Assembly (NCBI GenBank): GCA_003258405.1
Contig: QKPN01000010.1
Span: forward strand, 1-64,000
DNA: 64,000 nt
Origin: Rhodobacteraceae bacterium DSL-40
GTDB taxonomy: Bacteria; Pseudomonadota; Alphaproteobacteria; Rhodobacterales; Rhodobacteraceae
Direction: 5' to 3'
Part shown: positions 12,882 through 21,964 of the stretch, one piece after another
Layout: each line of letters begins with the position of its first letter
How positions within the stretch are numbered: the stretch's first letter is position 1
Notes under the pieces: model-generated
The model's input: the letters and a program-made list of their open reading frames with translations, nothing else
What the model was told of the DNA's origin: nothing
The model's database searches: none
Made by a program: the position numbers and the translations under genes

Positions 12882-13451
12882 TTAAGAAAGCGTAAAGCTC
12901 CGGCGGAGGCCGGCGGCGAGGCCGAGCGCGGCGAGACCGGCGAGCAGCAGGCCCGCGGGGCGCGGCAGCGGCACGACCTCGAGCCGCCAGCCCGGGCGCC
13001 TCGCATCGCCGCTCGCTAGGCCGCTCCAGCCGGAGGGGAATTCGAGCATGGCCGCGACCAGCACGCTGAGCGATAGGTTCTGCGGACCGGCGGGCATGGC
13101 GGCCCGGTGCCCGAGGACCTTGCCGGTGAGCGGCACGGCGGTGCCGGTCGCGGCGGGTGGCGGCCCGGCGGGCGCGGCGAAGCGGCGGAGGGTTTCCTCC
13201 CAGCGGCCCGGACCGCTGGACCAGGCGCCGGCCCCGAAGCGCTTCGCGGCCTCGCGGCGATGGAGGGCGTTGGCGGAAAGCCGGGCGGCGAAGGCGGCTT
13301 CGCGCGCCGGGACGGCATAGGGATTGCCGGGTGCGGTGAATTCGAGCGCGATACCGCTGGCCGCGACGGGCGCTGCACCGGCAGAGAGCGCGAGAGCCAG
13401 CGCCACGGCCGCGGCACGGGCGCTTCTGCGCGCCGGAGATGGCTGTCTCAT
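12882..13451 (-). CDS. Secreted VPLPA-CTERM sorting-domain protein
   Basis: A 189-residue predicted exported protein of unknown function. It has an N-terminal signal peptide (basic MRQPSPARRSARAAAVALALA, then a small-residue cleavage region ending AAPVAASG). At the C-terminus, VPLPRPAGLLLAGLAALGL is followed by basic residues, matching the VPLPA-CTERM tripartite sorting tag recognised by exosortase XrtD in Rhodobacterales. The mature part has no recognised domain; it contains NPYAVPAREAAFAARLSANA and PLTGKVLGHRAAMPAGPQNLSLSV. The ATG at 13451 has AGGGGG upstream; the open frame continues to 13574 but without a signal peptide start. No exosortase gene is in the window. Confidence 0.7.
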   Translation of the reverse strand: MRQPSPARRSARAAAVALALALSAGAAPVAASGIALEFTAPGNPYAVPAREAAFAARLSANALHRREAAKRFGAGAWSSGPGRWEETLRRFAAPAGPPPAATGTAVPLTGKVLGHRAAMPAGPQNLSLSVLVAAMLEFPSGWSGLASGDARRPGWRLEVVPLPRPAGLLLAGLAALGLAAGLRRSFTLS

Positions 13452-13577
13452 CGAGGTCCCCCTGCCCGAACCGCACGCGATCACACCTTCGTGCACACTC
13501 AGGTATCGCGGAATGCCGCGCAGGCCACAAGGCGATATGGGCAGTGCAGCAAGGCTTTCGGCGGTGCAGGGCAACCC

Positions 13578-15890
13578 TTACGCTTGCTCGAGCGTGTCCT
13601 TCACCTTCTGCGTGAGTTCGGGAAGCGTGAAGGGCTTCGGCAGGAAGGCGGCGTCGGGAATGCCGCCGTCGCCCGCGAAGGCCTCCTCGGCATAGCCGGA
13701 CATGAAGATCACCTTCACATCCGGGCGTTTCTTGCGGGCCTCCCGCACCCAGGCCGGGCCATCGAGGCCGGGCATGATGACATCGGAGAGCATGATGTCG
13801 ACATGGAGATCGTCGTCGCTCAGGGTCTCCAGCGCCTCCTCGCCCGAGGCCGCCTCGATCACCGTATAACCCCGGAGTTGCAGAGCGCGCGCAGCAAAGG
13901 AGCGCACCGGGTCCTCATCCTCGACCAGCAGCACGAGGCCGCGGCCGGTGAGGTCGCGCGGCTGGCGGATCTCGGGCTCGGGCGGCGGCAGCACCGGAGC
14001 GTCGCCACTGGTCTCGTAGGCGGGCAGATAGATCGTGAAGATCGCGCCGCTGCCCGGCGGGCTCTCGACGAAGATGAAGCCGCCCGTCTGCTTGATGATG
14101 CCGTAGGCGGTGGAGAGGCCGAGGCCGGTGCCCTCGCCCACCTGTTTCGTGGTGTAGAACGGCTCGAAGATCTTGTGGAGCTTGTCCTCCGGGATGCCGT
14201 TGCCGCTGTCGGCGACCTCGATCACCACATACTCGCCCTTGAAGACCACGGCGCGGTCGCGGTGGAGATCCTCGTCGAGATGGACGTTGCGGGTGGTGAT
14301 GCGCACCTCGCCGCCGCGGGGCATCGCGTCGCGCGCGTTCACGACGAGGTTCATGATGACCTGCTCGAGCTGGCGCTCGTCGACGCGGACGGGCAGGAGA
14401 TCGGGGCCATTGTCGATGCGGAGCGTGACCTTCTCGCTCAGGAGGCGGTTGAGCAGGTGGGTGAGCTCGGAGAGCGTGTCCTGGAGGTTGACGATCGTCG
14501 GGCGCAGGGTCTGCTTGCGCGAGAAGGCGAGAAGCTGGCGCACGAGCGCCGCGGCGCGGTTGGCGTTCTGGCGGATCTGCATCAGGTCGCCATGTTCGAC
14601 ATCCGCGACGTCATGGCGCATCAGCAGGAGGTCGCAGTGGCCGTTGATCGCGGTCAGCAGGTTGTTGAAGTCATGCGCGACGCCGCCGGCGAGCTGGCCC
14701 ACCGCCTGCATCTTCTGGCTCTGGACGAACTGGGCCTCAAGGGTCTTGAGCTCGGTCGCATCGCTCATCACCGCGAGGATCGACTGCGCGCCCTCGTGCA
14801 CGGTGCGGGTGAAGGCGACCTGAAGGAAGATCTCGTGCCCGGCGACGCGGCCGCGGGCGACCTCGGAGCGCCCGAGCGCGCGGCCCTTGAGCGTGTCCTG
14901 GAGGCGCTCGGAGATCGAGCGGCCGAGGCCCTCGATCAGCTCGGTGATGTTCTTGTCGGGCTGTGCGGCCGCGCCCAGAAGCGCGCGGGCGGCGCGGTTG
15001 GCGAAGGTGAGCACGCCATCGCCGCGGAGCCGGGCGAGCGCCACAGGAAGCTCCTCGAGGAAGTGATCCGGCGCGAGGCCGGAGACCTCGGTGCTTTCGA
15101 GCGGGATCATCAGCACGTCGCGGAGGCCTTCGGCATCATCGAGCGGGAAGGAGCGCACGGCCCGTCCGCTGCGCTCCATCACCTGGATCGCGCCGGGCTG
15201 GAAGGGCGGATCGAGGAGCAGCGCGTCGAGCGTCTCGGCCTCGCCCCCCGAGAGCTCCCGCGCCGCATGATTGCAGGAGATGATGTGGTTTTCGTCGTCG
15301 ATGCGGAACCAGGGGGCGGCGCTGTGCGAGAAATCGGGCGGCGGCGGCGCCACCGGTGCGGTGCGCTCGACCCGCCAGAGAAGGGCGCGCGGCCCGGAGC
15401 GCCAGGCCGACACGCTGTAGCGGCCGTCGGAGGAGAGCTCGGAGGCGTGGCCATTGGTCTCGGCCTCGCGCGACATGCGGTAGACGACCGAGCCGGCATC
15501 CGGCAGCCAGCGCTCGATGAAGCCGGCGGGGCCCGCCGAGGGGTTGCGCGCAAGCACCCGCCCGCCGAGATCGGTGACATAGACCGGCGCGATGTCGCTC
15601 TCGAAGAAGGCGATGCCGCCGCGCGGACGGCGGCTGGCGCCCGTGAAGAGGCCGGCGCGGAGCGTGAGGAGATAGGTTCCGAAGACGACCAGCGCCACGG
15701 CGATCGCGATGGGCACCACGATCGAGCCGGACCAGAGCGTGGTGAGGGTGCTGGCGAACAGGCAAAGCCCTGCGAGCATCAGGATAAGCCCGGATCGGCC
15801 TTCCGTCGGGGCCGCTGCACCTCGTGACTGGCCACTGTCCTGCAAGGGTTCGCCTTCCGGTTGATGTGCGCAGTTTAGCGCAAACACCAT
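13578..15890 (-). CDS. cckA: Cell-cycle hybrid histidine kinase CckA
   Basis: A 770-residue hybrid kinase. Two membrane segments occupy about residues 33-80, followed by PAS-like sensory domains (about 100-380). The HisKA dimerisation/phosphoacceptor motif is GGVAHDFNNLL with His406, followed by the ATPase domain (N-box NLVVNARDAM, DSGNGIP, GTGLGLSTAYGI). A C-terminal receiver domain (about 651-770) has Asp703 in MLSDVIMPGLDG. HDFNN with this domain order is the signature of alphaproteobacterial CckA, which feeds phosphate through ChpT to CtrA and CpdR. In Rhodobacterales that pathway governs motility, gene transfer agents and related traits. A canonical CtrA box sits just upstream. Confidence 0.93.
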   Translation of the reverse strand: MVFALNCAHQPEGEPLQDSGQSRGAAAPTEGRSGLILMLAGLCLFASTLTTLWSGSIVVPIAIAVALVVFGTYLLTLRAGLFTGASRRPRGGIAFFESDIAPVYVTDLGGRVLARNPSAGPAGFIERWLPDAGSVVYRMSREAETNGHASELSSDGRYSVSAWRSGPRALLWRVERTAPVAPPPPDFSHSAAPWFRIDDENHIISCNHAARELSGGEAETLDALLLDPPFQPGAIQVMERSGRAVRSFPLDDAEGLRDVLMIPLESTEVSGLAPDHFLEELPVALARLRGDGVLTFANRAARALLGAAAQPDKNITELIEGLGRSISERLQDTLKGRALGRSEVARGRVAGHEIFLQVAFTRTVHEGAQSILAVMSDATELKTLEAQFVQSQKMQAVGQLAGGVAHDFNNLLTAINGHCDLLLMRHDVADVEHGDLMQIRQNANRAAALVRQLLAFSRKQTLRPTIVNLQDTLSELTHLLNRLLSEKVTLRIDNGPDLLPVRVDERQLEQVIMNLVVNARDAMPRGGEVRITTRNVHLDEDLHRDRAVVFKGEYVVIEVADSGNGIPEDKLHKIFEPFYTTKQVGEGTGLGLSTAYGIIKQTGGFIFVESPPGSGAIFTIYLPAYETSGDAPVLPPPEPEIRQPRDLTGRGLVLLVEDEDPVRSFAARALQLRGYTVIEAASGEEALETLSDDDLHVDIMLSDVIMPGLDGPAWVREARKKRPDVKVIFMSGYAEEAFAGDGGIPDAAFLPKPFTLPELTQKVKDTLEQA

Positions 15891-15909
15891 ATTTCAACCA
15901 TAGGCAATG

Positions 15910-15924
15910 TTAACGTCTGATTAA
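15910..15924. promoter_or_regulatory. CtrA-binding box upstream of cckA
   Basis: TTAA at 15910-15913, seven bases, TTAA at 15921-15924, with the extra C that is common after each half-site (TTAAC-N6-TTAAC). This is a perfect match to the CtrA consensus. It lies 19-34 bases upstream of the cckA ATG and just beyond the stop of the upstream methyltransferase gene, where it would overlap a cckA promoter. Confidence 0.6.
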
Positions 15925-15943
15925 CTCTCGCATGACGCCTGGA

Positions 15944-17137
15944 TCAGGCGCTGCCCGGCGCGATCAGGCGCGCGACGTAGAATCCGTCGCCGCCCTCGAG
16001 CGGGCTGAGGCGGCAGTCTTCCTCGAGGCGCCAGCCGGGATGACGGGCGAGGAAGGCGGCGACACGCGCCTCGTTCTCGATGCGCAGGAAGGAGCAGGTC
16101 GCGTAGGCAAGGCAGCCGCCCGGCCGGACATGACCCGCGGCCTCGTCGAGGATACGGTCCTGCAGCGGTGGGAAGCCGGCGAGCCGCTCGGGATCGAGCA
16201 GCCACTTGCCCTCGGGCTTGCGCCGCCAGGCTCCGGTGCCCGAGCAGGGCGCGTCGACGAAGACGAGATCGCAGACGGCACCGAGCGCCTTGCGGGCCGG
16301 GGTTTCCAGCACCTCGATGCGGGCGCCGGCGCGTTGCGCCCGGCCCGGCAGGTCGCGCAGGCGGCGGGGGTTGGCATCCCAGGCCATGAGCCGCCCCTCG
16401 CCCTCCATCGCCGCGGCGAGCGCAAGCGTCTTGCCGCCGCCGCCGGCGCAGTAGTCGAGCACGGTCATGCCGGGCTCTGCCTCGGCGAAAGCCGCCGCCA
16501 GCTGGCTGGAGACATCCTGCAGCTCGACCATGCCCTGGGTGTAGGCGCGGCTCGCGGCGACGAGGCGCGGGTTTTCCACGACGCGGAGCGCGGTGGGAAG
16601 CTGGGGCAGCGGCGTGGCGTGGACGCCGTCGCGGGCGAGCACGACGATGGCGGCTTCGCGGCGGGCCTTGAGGGTGTTGACGCGCAGATCGACGGGGGCG
16701 CGGGATTGCAGCTCGGCGAGGATCGCGTCGCAATCCGGACCGAGCGAATCGGCGAGATCCTCGAGCAGGAAATCGGGCACGTCGGCCCGCACGCCCGGCG
16801 GGGCCCCGGCGAGATCGCGGGCGAAGCTCTCCGTCTCCGCCCCGGTCACCGGCGCCGGATCGTAGCCCTCGCCGGTGAAGAGGCCGGCGAGCGGCTCGCC
16901 CGCCTGGGCCTGGCCCGCGAGGACGATGGCCCGGCCGGTATCCCCGCCGCCGAGCCAGCCGAGCGAGCGGCGGCGCCGCAGGCCGTCGAACACCAGGTCG
17001 CGCACCGCGGCGCGGTCCTTGGAGCCGGCAAAGCGGCTGGCGCGCGCCCATCGGGTCAGAGCCCGCTCCGCGGGTTCTCCGGCAAGGATCGCGTCCAGGA
17101 GGGCGATCGCGGCAGACAGGCGGGCTCCGGGTGTCAT
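15944..17137 (-). CDS. RsmB/NOP-family 16S rRNA cytosine-5 methyltransferase-like protein
   Basis: A 397-residue S-adenosylmethionine-dependent RNA methyltransferase. The N-terminal helical region resembles the NusB-like/RsmB N-domain (ARLSAAIALLDAILAGEPAERALTRWARASRFAGSKDRAAVRDLVFD). The Rossmann part has the SAM-binding motif VLDYCAGGGGKTLALA, the proline-containing catalytic loop VFVDAPCSGTGAWRRKPE, and the second catalytic cysteine region AYATCSFLRIENE. Family members transfer methyl to C5 of cytosine in rRNA. It may be RsmB or a relative; the site cannot be assigned by eye. It is 53 bases upstream of cckA on the same strand. Confidence 0.85.
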   Translation of the reverse strand: MTPGARLSAAIALLDAILAGEPAERALTRWARASRFAGSKDRAAVRDLVFDGLRRRRSLGWLGGGDTGRAIVLAGQAQAGEPLAGLFTGEGYDPAPVTGAETESFARDLAGAPPGVRADVPDFLLEDLADSLGPDCDAILAELQSRAPVDLRVNTLKARREAAIVVLARDGVHATPLPQLPTALRVVENPRLVAASRAYTQGMVELQDVSSQLAAAFAEAEPGMTVLDYCAGGGGKTLALAAAMEGEGRLMAWDANPRRLRDLPGRAQRAGARIEVLETPARKALGAVCDLVFVDAPCSGTGAWRRKPEGKWLLDPERLAGFPPLQDRILDEAAGHVRPGGCLAYATCSFLRIENEARVAAFLARHPGWRLEEDCRLSPLEGGDGFYVARLIAPGSA

Positions 17138-17348
17138 CGACGCTCATCTGCCCGCAAATCCCGCAGGGCGCAAGGCAAAGCGCCTCCTTCCGCGGTGGCT
17201 GGGGGCCGGTGGAGGCGAGCGGGCAGGATGGTGGGGGGGGGCCGGATCGGGCGCGAGAGGCGGCTGACCCGCCCCGGTGCGGCTGCGGGACCGGAACGCC
17301 TGCACCGCGGCCTGCGCGACGGGCCCAAACGACCGGCCCAAACGAAAT

Positions 17349-17370
17349 CGGCCCCGGAGATCCGGGGCCG
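17349..17370 (-). terminator. Hairpin downstream of carD, probable terminator
   Basis: A perfect 9-bp stem, CGGCCCCGG/CCGGGGCCG, with a four-base loop lies 46 bases after the carD stop. Reading on the minus strand it is followed by ATTTCGTTT, a weak T-tract. It is the only strong hairpin between carD and the convergently placed sequence and probably ends the carD transcript. Confidence 0.6.
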
Positions 17371-17416
17371 TTCGGAAAGGTTTGCTGCCCTGCCCCGGCG
17401 CTCCGGGGCGGCAGGA

Positions 17417-17932
17417 TCAGGCCGCGACGCGACCGCCGAGCACGCTGTCGACGTGCTGCTGCGCCTTCACTTCCTCGATGCCGTTGACGGCCGCGACTTC
17501 GCGGGTCAGGCGCTCGAGGGCGGCTTCATAGAGCTGACGCTCGGAATAGGACTGCTCGCGCTGATCGTCGTTGCGGTGCAGGTCGCGCACGACTTCCGCG
17601 ATCGAGATCAGGTCGCCGGAATTGATCTTCTGCTCGTATTCCTGCGCGCGGCGGGACCACATCGCGCGCTTGACGCGGGCGCGGCCCTTCAGCGTTTCCA
17701 GGGCCCGCTCGACGATGTCGGACGAGCTGAGCGGACGCATGCCGACCGCGCTCGCCTTTGCCGTCGGCACGCGCAGGGTCATCTTGTCCTTCTCGAAGGA
17801 GATCACGAACATCTCGAGACTCAGGCCAGCAACTTCCTGCTGGTCGATCGAGACGATCTGACCGACGCCGTGTGCGGGATAGACAACAAAGTCGTTCGGG
17901 CGGAACTCCGCCAGCTTCCTGGACTTGCTCAT
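17417..17932 (-). CDS. carD: CarD/CdnL-family RNA polymerase-binding transcription regulator
   Basis: A 171-residue protein. Its N-terminal Tudor-like RNA polymerase interaction domain (FRPNDFVVYPAHGVGQIVSI and EMFVISFEKDKMTLRVPTAKA, about residues 8-60) is followed by a helical DNA-contacting domain (RARVKRAMWSRRAQEYEQKINSGDLISIAEVVRDLHR). CdnL/CarD proteins stabilise open complexes at rRNA and other growth promoters. An in-frame start 36 bases further upstream is possible, but MSKSRKLAEF is the conserved beginning. It sits downstream of fdxA with a 293-base gap that should hold its own promoter. Confidence 0.93.
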   Translation of the reverse strand: MSKSRKLAEFRPNDFVVYPAHGVGQIVSIDQQEVAGLSLEMFVISFEKDKMTLRVPTAKASAVGMRPLSSSDIVERALETLKGRARVKRAMWSRRAQEYEQKINSGDLISIAEVVRDLHRNDDQREQSYSERQLYEAALERLTREVAAVNGIEEVKAQQHVDSVLGGRVAA

Positions 17933-18225
17933 GTCTTGCGTCTTTTCCTTTTGTGTCTCAGGCCCCACCTGCGGCGAAAAGAAACCCGCGGTTGCTTAAC
18001 AACCCGGAGAACGAATCACCTTCAGGACGGATTTTTGGCACGTCGACTTGCGACCGGTGGGGACCCCAGCGAATTCATATCGCCTGTCTTGTAGCAGAAA
18101 AGGGCCGATAAGGGAAGCCTCATCGTCCTGGGGCGCCTTGATCCGACGCGAATGCGGGCCCTGTAAACGTTTGTTCAGGTCCGAAATGAGCCGATTTCCG
18201 CCGGCCTCCAAGTGGGCGTGGCGGC

Positions 18226-18564
18226 TTAGCCGCCCTCGCCCGGCGCTTCCGAGAAGTATTTCTCGAGCTTTCCGGTCTCGCCGTCGCGCTCTTCCGCATC
18301 CGGCAGAGGATCGCGCTTCATGGCGAGCACAGGCCATTGTTCGGAGTACTTGCGGTTGAATTCAACCCAGTTCTCCATTCCCGGCTCGGTATCAGGGCGA
18401 ATCGCATCCGCCGGGCATTCCGGCTCGCACACGCCACAGTCGATGCATTCGTCGGGGTGAATGACAAGCATGTTCTCGCCTTCGTAGAAGCAGTCCACCG
18501 GACATACTTCCACGCAGTCCGTGTACTTGCAGGCGATGCAATTGTCGGTCACGACATAAGTCAT
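18226..18564 (-). CDS. fdxA: Seven-iron ferredoxin FdxA
   Basis: A 112-residue ferredoxin with two cluster motifs. C9-IAC12-KYTDC17-VEVC21-PVDC25 and C40-IDC43-GVC46-EPEC50-P carry the ligands for the [3Fe-4S] and [4Fe-4S] clusters typical of FdxA. The start [20 protein letters not shown] is highly conserved in alphaproteobacteria. The tail is acidic ([20 protein letters not shown]). It acts as a low-potential cytoplasmic electron carrier. It is 55 bases downstream of the S4-domain gene, in the same transcription direction as the helicase. Confidence 0.95.
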   Translation of the reverse strand: MTYVVTDNCIACKYTDCVEVCPVDCFYEGENMLVIHPDECIDCGVCEPECPADAIRPDTEPGMENWVEFNRKYSEQWPVLAMKRDPLPDAEERDGETGKLEKYFSEAPGEGG

Positions 18565-18619
18565 GGGTCGCAGCCTTGTCCTTGATCCGTCCGCAAAGCC
18601 TGTCACACTTCGCAGGGCG

Positions 18620-18934
18620 CTATTTATCAGGCTCTGCCCCATGTTCAAGGGGCGCTGGCGCATCAAGGTCAAGGTAAAGCCCGCGCGCCTCGGTGGCCGG
18701 GCCTCGCCGGGAGCCGAGGGCCGCGACGCGCACGGCGCGAATCTGCCCGCCCAGCACCAGCACGATGCCGTCGCCGATCCGGATCGCCGTTGCCGGCTTG
18801 GTCACGCGCTGGGAATTCACCCGGACCTTGCCGTCCGCCACGAGGCGGGCGGCGAGGCTGCGGGTCTTGCAGAAGCGCGCCTGCCAGAGCCACTTGTCGA
18901 GTCTGAGCGACAGTGGCGGCTCCGGCGGCAGCAT
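18620..18934 (-). CDS. S4-domain RNA-binding protein, HslR (Hsp15)-like
   Basis: A 104-residue protein made essentially of one S4 RNA-binding domain ([33 protein letters not shown] split over two helices and a strand, about residues 9-42), followed by [17 protein letters not shown]. It matches the Hsp15/HslR family, which binds free 50S subunits carrying nascent chains. It starts eight bases after the helicase stop, so translation is probably coupled. Confidence 0.9.
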   Translation of the reverse strand: MLPPEPPLSLRLDKWLWQARFCKTRSLAARLVADGKVRVNSQRVTKPATAIRIGDGIVLVLGGQIRAVRVAALGSRRGPATEARGLYLDLDAPAPLEHGAEPDK

Positions 18935-18942
18935 GTCCCGGC

Positions 18943-21933
18943 TCAGTTCTTGAGCTTCAGCGCCATCAGAGCGGCGAAGGGGCTGTCGGGATCGATCGGC
19001 TTCTCGACCTTCGGCGGCCGGTTGCGTCCGCCGCCCTGCTGCGGCTTCGGCCCACCGTCCCGCGGCTTGCCCTTGCCGCCGCCCGGCTTGCCGCCGTGCT
19101 GCGATTTCGGCCCGCGGGCCCGCTGCGGCTCGTCGCCCTTCGCCGCGGCGCCACGCGGCCTCCCGCCTTCGCGCGGTGCGCGCTCGGGACGGCGCCGGGG
19201 GGCGCGGGTGAAGACATAGAAGCTTTCGAGCTCTTCCTCGGCAGCTGCCCCTGCCCCTGCGGGCTCCGGCGCGGCCTCTGCCGCTGCGGCGGGGGCCTCG
19301 GCCTCGACTTCGGATGCGGCGGCGGCCTCCGGCTCGATGTCGGCGGGGGCGGCGTCCTCTGCGGGTGCTTCGGCGGCTGGCGCTTCGGCTGTGGGCGCTT
19401 CGGTTTCTGGCGCTTCGGCGGCCGGAGTTTCTGCGGCGGGAGTTTCCTGGGCCGCGGATTCGGGGGCTGCGTCAGCCGGGGCTGCGTCAGCCGGAGCTTC
19501 GGCAGCAGCTTCGGGTGCGGGGGCTTCGGCGGGGGTTTCGGGCTCGGGCTTCTTCTTCGGCCGGGAGCCCGGAGTCGCCTGATAGCCGAGGCCCTGCATG
19601 AGCTTGGCGAACTGATCGAGCGTCAGGCCGCTGATCGAGAGCATGTCCGGGGTCGCCTCGAAGCCTTCGCGCGCATCGAGCGGGCGGAGCATGTCGGCGA
19701 GACGTTCGAGCATGTCGATGCGGATCGCGCGGTCGCCCGCAAGCCGGTAGCCCGCACGCGGGTAGTAGCCCTTCGGCGCGTCCGGCACGGCCGGAACCGT
19801 CACCAGGCCCGGCGGCGGGGCTTCGGGGAAGATGTCGAGCCCGGAGCTGAGCGCCCAGAGCACCAGGCGCAGGCGCGTCGGCGCCGGCTTCAGCAGGAGC
19901 GGCATGAAGACGGTGAACTGGCCGAATCGCACGCCGTGCTTGCGCAGGCCGGCCCGCTGGTCCTGTTCGAGCGCCTTCACCTCACTGGTGATCTCGGCGC
20001 GCGGCATCACGCCGAGCGCCTCGACAAGCCGGAAGGCGATGCCGCGGGCCATGCCGGTCAGCGTCTCGTCGTCGCGGAGCGCGATGAGCGGCGCGAACTG
20101 TGCCGCGATCCGGCGGTCGACGAAATGGCCGAGGCGACGGCGGATCTTCTCGGCGATCTCCGGCGCGGCATCCTCGTCGACGAAGGGCTGGACCTGCGGG
20201 CTCAGCGGATCGTTTCCGGCGCTGAGACGGCCCACCGCGTGCTCGCCCCACATGAGGCCGCCCTGATCGGTGATGTCGAACTCGGTGTCGGGGGCGTTGT
20301 AGAACTTGTCGGAACGCAGCGAATAGACCGGCGCGAGAGCGGCGATGGCAGCGGCGCGCAAGGTCGGCACCTGTTCGGGATCCGCATTCGGATCGATCCG
20401 GAACCTGAATCCTTCGAGACGGCCAATGAACTGGTCGTCGATCGAGACCTCGCCGTTTTCGGTCACATTGGCCACCAGGCTCTCCCTCTGCTTCAACCGC
20501 CGCATCAACACCGATGTGCGCCGGTCAACAAACCTCTGGGTCAGACGCAGATGCAAAGCGTCCGACAGACGGTCTTCTACAGCACGTGTTTCATCCCGCC
20601 AATGGTCGGAATCGTCCACCCACCGATTGCGCTGGGCCACGTAGGTCCATGTGCGAATATACGCCAATCGCTTGGAGAGTGCGTCGATGTCGCCTTCGGT
20701 GCGGTCGATGCGGGCAATCTGGGCCGCGAGCCAGTCGGTCGGGATGCCCTTGCCCTCCTGGAGGAAGCCGAAGAGCCGCGTGCAGAGGCTCGCATGCTCG
20801 GTGATCGAGACCTTGCGGAAATCGGGCACCCGGCAGACATCCCAGAGCAGCCGCACGTCGGGCGCGGCGCGGATCCGGTCGCGCATCTCGGGCGCGCCGC
20901 CCAGGGTGCGGAGGGTGGCGAGGTCGTCGGCCTCGCGGGCGCGCACCAGTTCGGGCTCGCCCGACGGCGCCTCGAGGCTCGCGATCAGCGCGTCGATCGT
21001 GCCGTATTCCAGCCGGGAATTGCGCCATTGCAGCCGCTGGAGCGGCGAGAAGCGGCTGTTTTCGATGGCATCGATCACATCCTCGTCGAGCGGCGGCGCC
21101 TCGCCCGTCACCCCGAAGGTGCCATCGGTGGTGTAGCGCCCGGCCCGGCCGGCGATCTGCGCGAGCTCGTTCGGCGAGAGGTGGCGATGCCGCCGCCCGT
21201 CGAACTTCACGAGGCCCGAGAAGGCGACATGGGCGATGTCGAGATTGAGGCCCATGCCGATCGCATCCGTCGCGACGAGGTGCTCGACATCGCCGTTCTG
21301 GTAGAGCGCGACCTGGGCGTTGCGGGTGCGCGGGCTGAGCGCGCCCATCACCACCGCGGCCCCGCCCTTCTGGCGGCGGATCAGTTCGGCGATCGCATAG
21401 ACGTCATCGGCGGAGAAGCCGACGATGGCGCTGCGTGGCGGCATCCGGCTGAGCTTGCGCAGGCCGGAATAGGTGAGTTTCGAAAACCGCTCGCGGCGCA
21501 TGAACTGGGCGGAGGGAATCAGGCTCGCGATGCGGGGGCGAATGGTCTCGGCGCCGAGAAACAGTGTCTCGGAGAGGCCGCGGGCGTTCAGAAGCCGGTC
21601 GGTGAAGATATGGCCGCGGTCGGGGTCGCCGCAGAGCTGGATCTCGTCGACGGCGAGAAATTCCGCCCCGAGATCGACCGGCATCGCCTCGACCGTGCAG
21701 ACCCAGTACGCCGCGCGCGGCGGCACGATGCGCTCCTCGCCGGTGACAAGCGCCACGACGGAAGGTCCGCGCAGCGCGACGATGCGGTCGTAGACCTCGC
21801 GGGCGAGCAGCCGAAGCGGCAGGCCGATCACGCCGGTGCGGTGGCCGAGCATCCGTTCGATCGCGTAATGGGTCTTGCCGGTGTTCGTCGGCCCGAGAAC
21901 CGCCGTCACCCGTCCTGCCGTCAGGCCATTCAT
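18943..21933 (-). CDS. Suv3-like superfamily 2 helicase with long Ala/Pro/Glu-rich tail
   Basis: A 996-residue protein. Its N-terminal helicase core has Walker A GPTNTGKT (residues 14-21), motif II VDEIQLCGD, motif III-like FSADDVYAI, and motif VI ELAQIAGRAGRYTTDG, all as in Suv3/mitochondrial RNA helicases. The core ends near residue 470. After a further conserved domain, about residues 775-900 are almost entirely Ala, Pro and Glu, followed by a basic tail (PRRRPERAPREGG, KPGGGKGKPRDGG) ending FAALMALKLKN. The ATG at 21933 has GGAGG at eight bases; an upstream in-frame GTG lies inside that site. It is predicted to unwind RNA. It starts 31 bases after a TPR gene and is followed by S4 and fdxA genes. 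Confidence 0.88.
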   Translation of the reverse strand: MNGLTAGRVTAVLGPTNTGKTHYAIERMLGHRTGVIGLPLRLLAREVYDRIVALRGPSVVALVTGEERIVPPRAAYWVCTVEAMPVDLGAEFLAVDEIQLCGDPDRGHIFTDRLLNARGLSETLFLGAETIRPRIASLIPSAQFMRRERFSKLTYSGLRKLSRMPPRSAIVGFSADDVYAIAELIRRQKGGAAVVMGALSPRTRNAQVALYQNGDVEHLVATDAIGMGLNLDIAHVAFSGLVKFDGRRHRHLSPNELAQIAGRAGRYTTDGTFGVTGEAPPLDEDVIDAIENSRFSPLQRLQWRNSRLEYGTIDALIASLEAPSGEPELVRAREADDLATLRTLGGAPEMRDRIRAAPDVRLLWDVCRVPDFRKVSITEHASLCTRLFGFLQEGKGIPTDWLAAQIARIDRTEGDIDALSKRLAYIRTWTYVAQRNRWVDDSDHWRDETRAVEDRLSDALHLRLTQRFVDRRTSVLMRRLKQRESLVANVTENGEVSIDDQFIGRLEGFRFRIDPNADPEQVPTLRAAAIAALAPVYSLRSDKFYNAPDTEFDITDQGGLMWGEHAVGRLSAGNDPLSPQVQPFVDEDAAPEIAEKIRRRLGHFVDRRIAAQFAPLIALRDDETLTGMARGIAFRLVEALGVMPRAEITSEVKALEQDQRAGLRKHGVRFGQFTVFMPLLLKPAPTRLRLVLWALSSGLDIFPEAPPPGLVTVPAVPDAPKGYYPRAGYRLAGDRAIRIDMLERLADMLRPLDAREGFEATPDMLSISGLTLDQFAKLMQGLGYQATPGSRPKKKPEPETPAEAPAPEAAAEAPADAAPADAAPESAAQETPAAETPAAEAPETEAPTAEAPAAEAPAEDAAPADIEPEAAAASEVEAEAPAAAAEAAPEPAGAGAAAEEELESFYVFTRAPRRRPERAPREGGRPRGAAAKGDEPQRARGPKSQHGGKPGGGKGKPRDGGPKPQQGGGRNRPPKVEKPIDPDSPFAALMALKLKN

Positions 21934-21964
21934 GACATTCGCCTCCACAGCACGGCACGAGCCC

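Noticed and set aside
13107-15827. Long plus-strand open frame (about 900 codons) opposite cckA
   Set aside because: It is the complement of a clear hybrid kinase; its translation is compositionally biased and has no recognisable domain. Such antisense frames are common in high-GC DNA.
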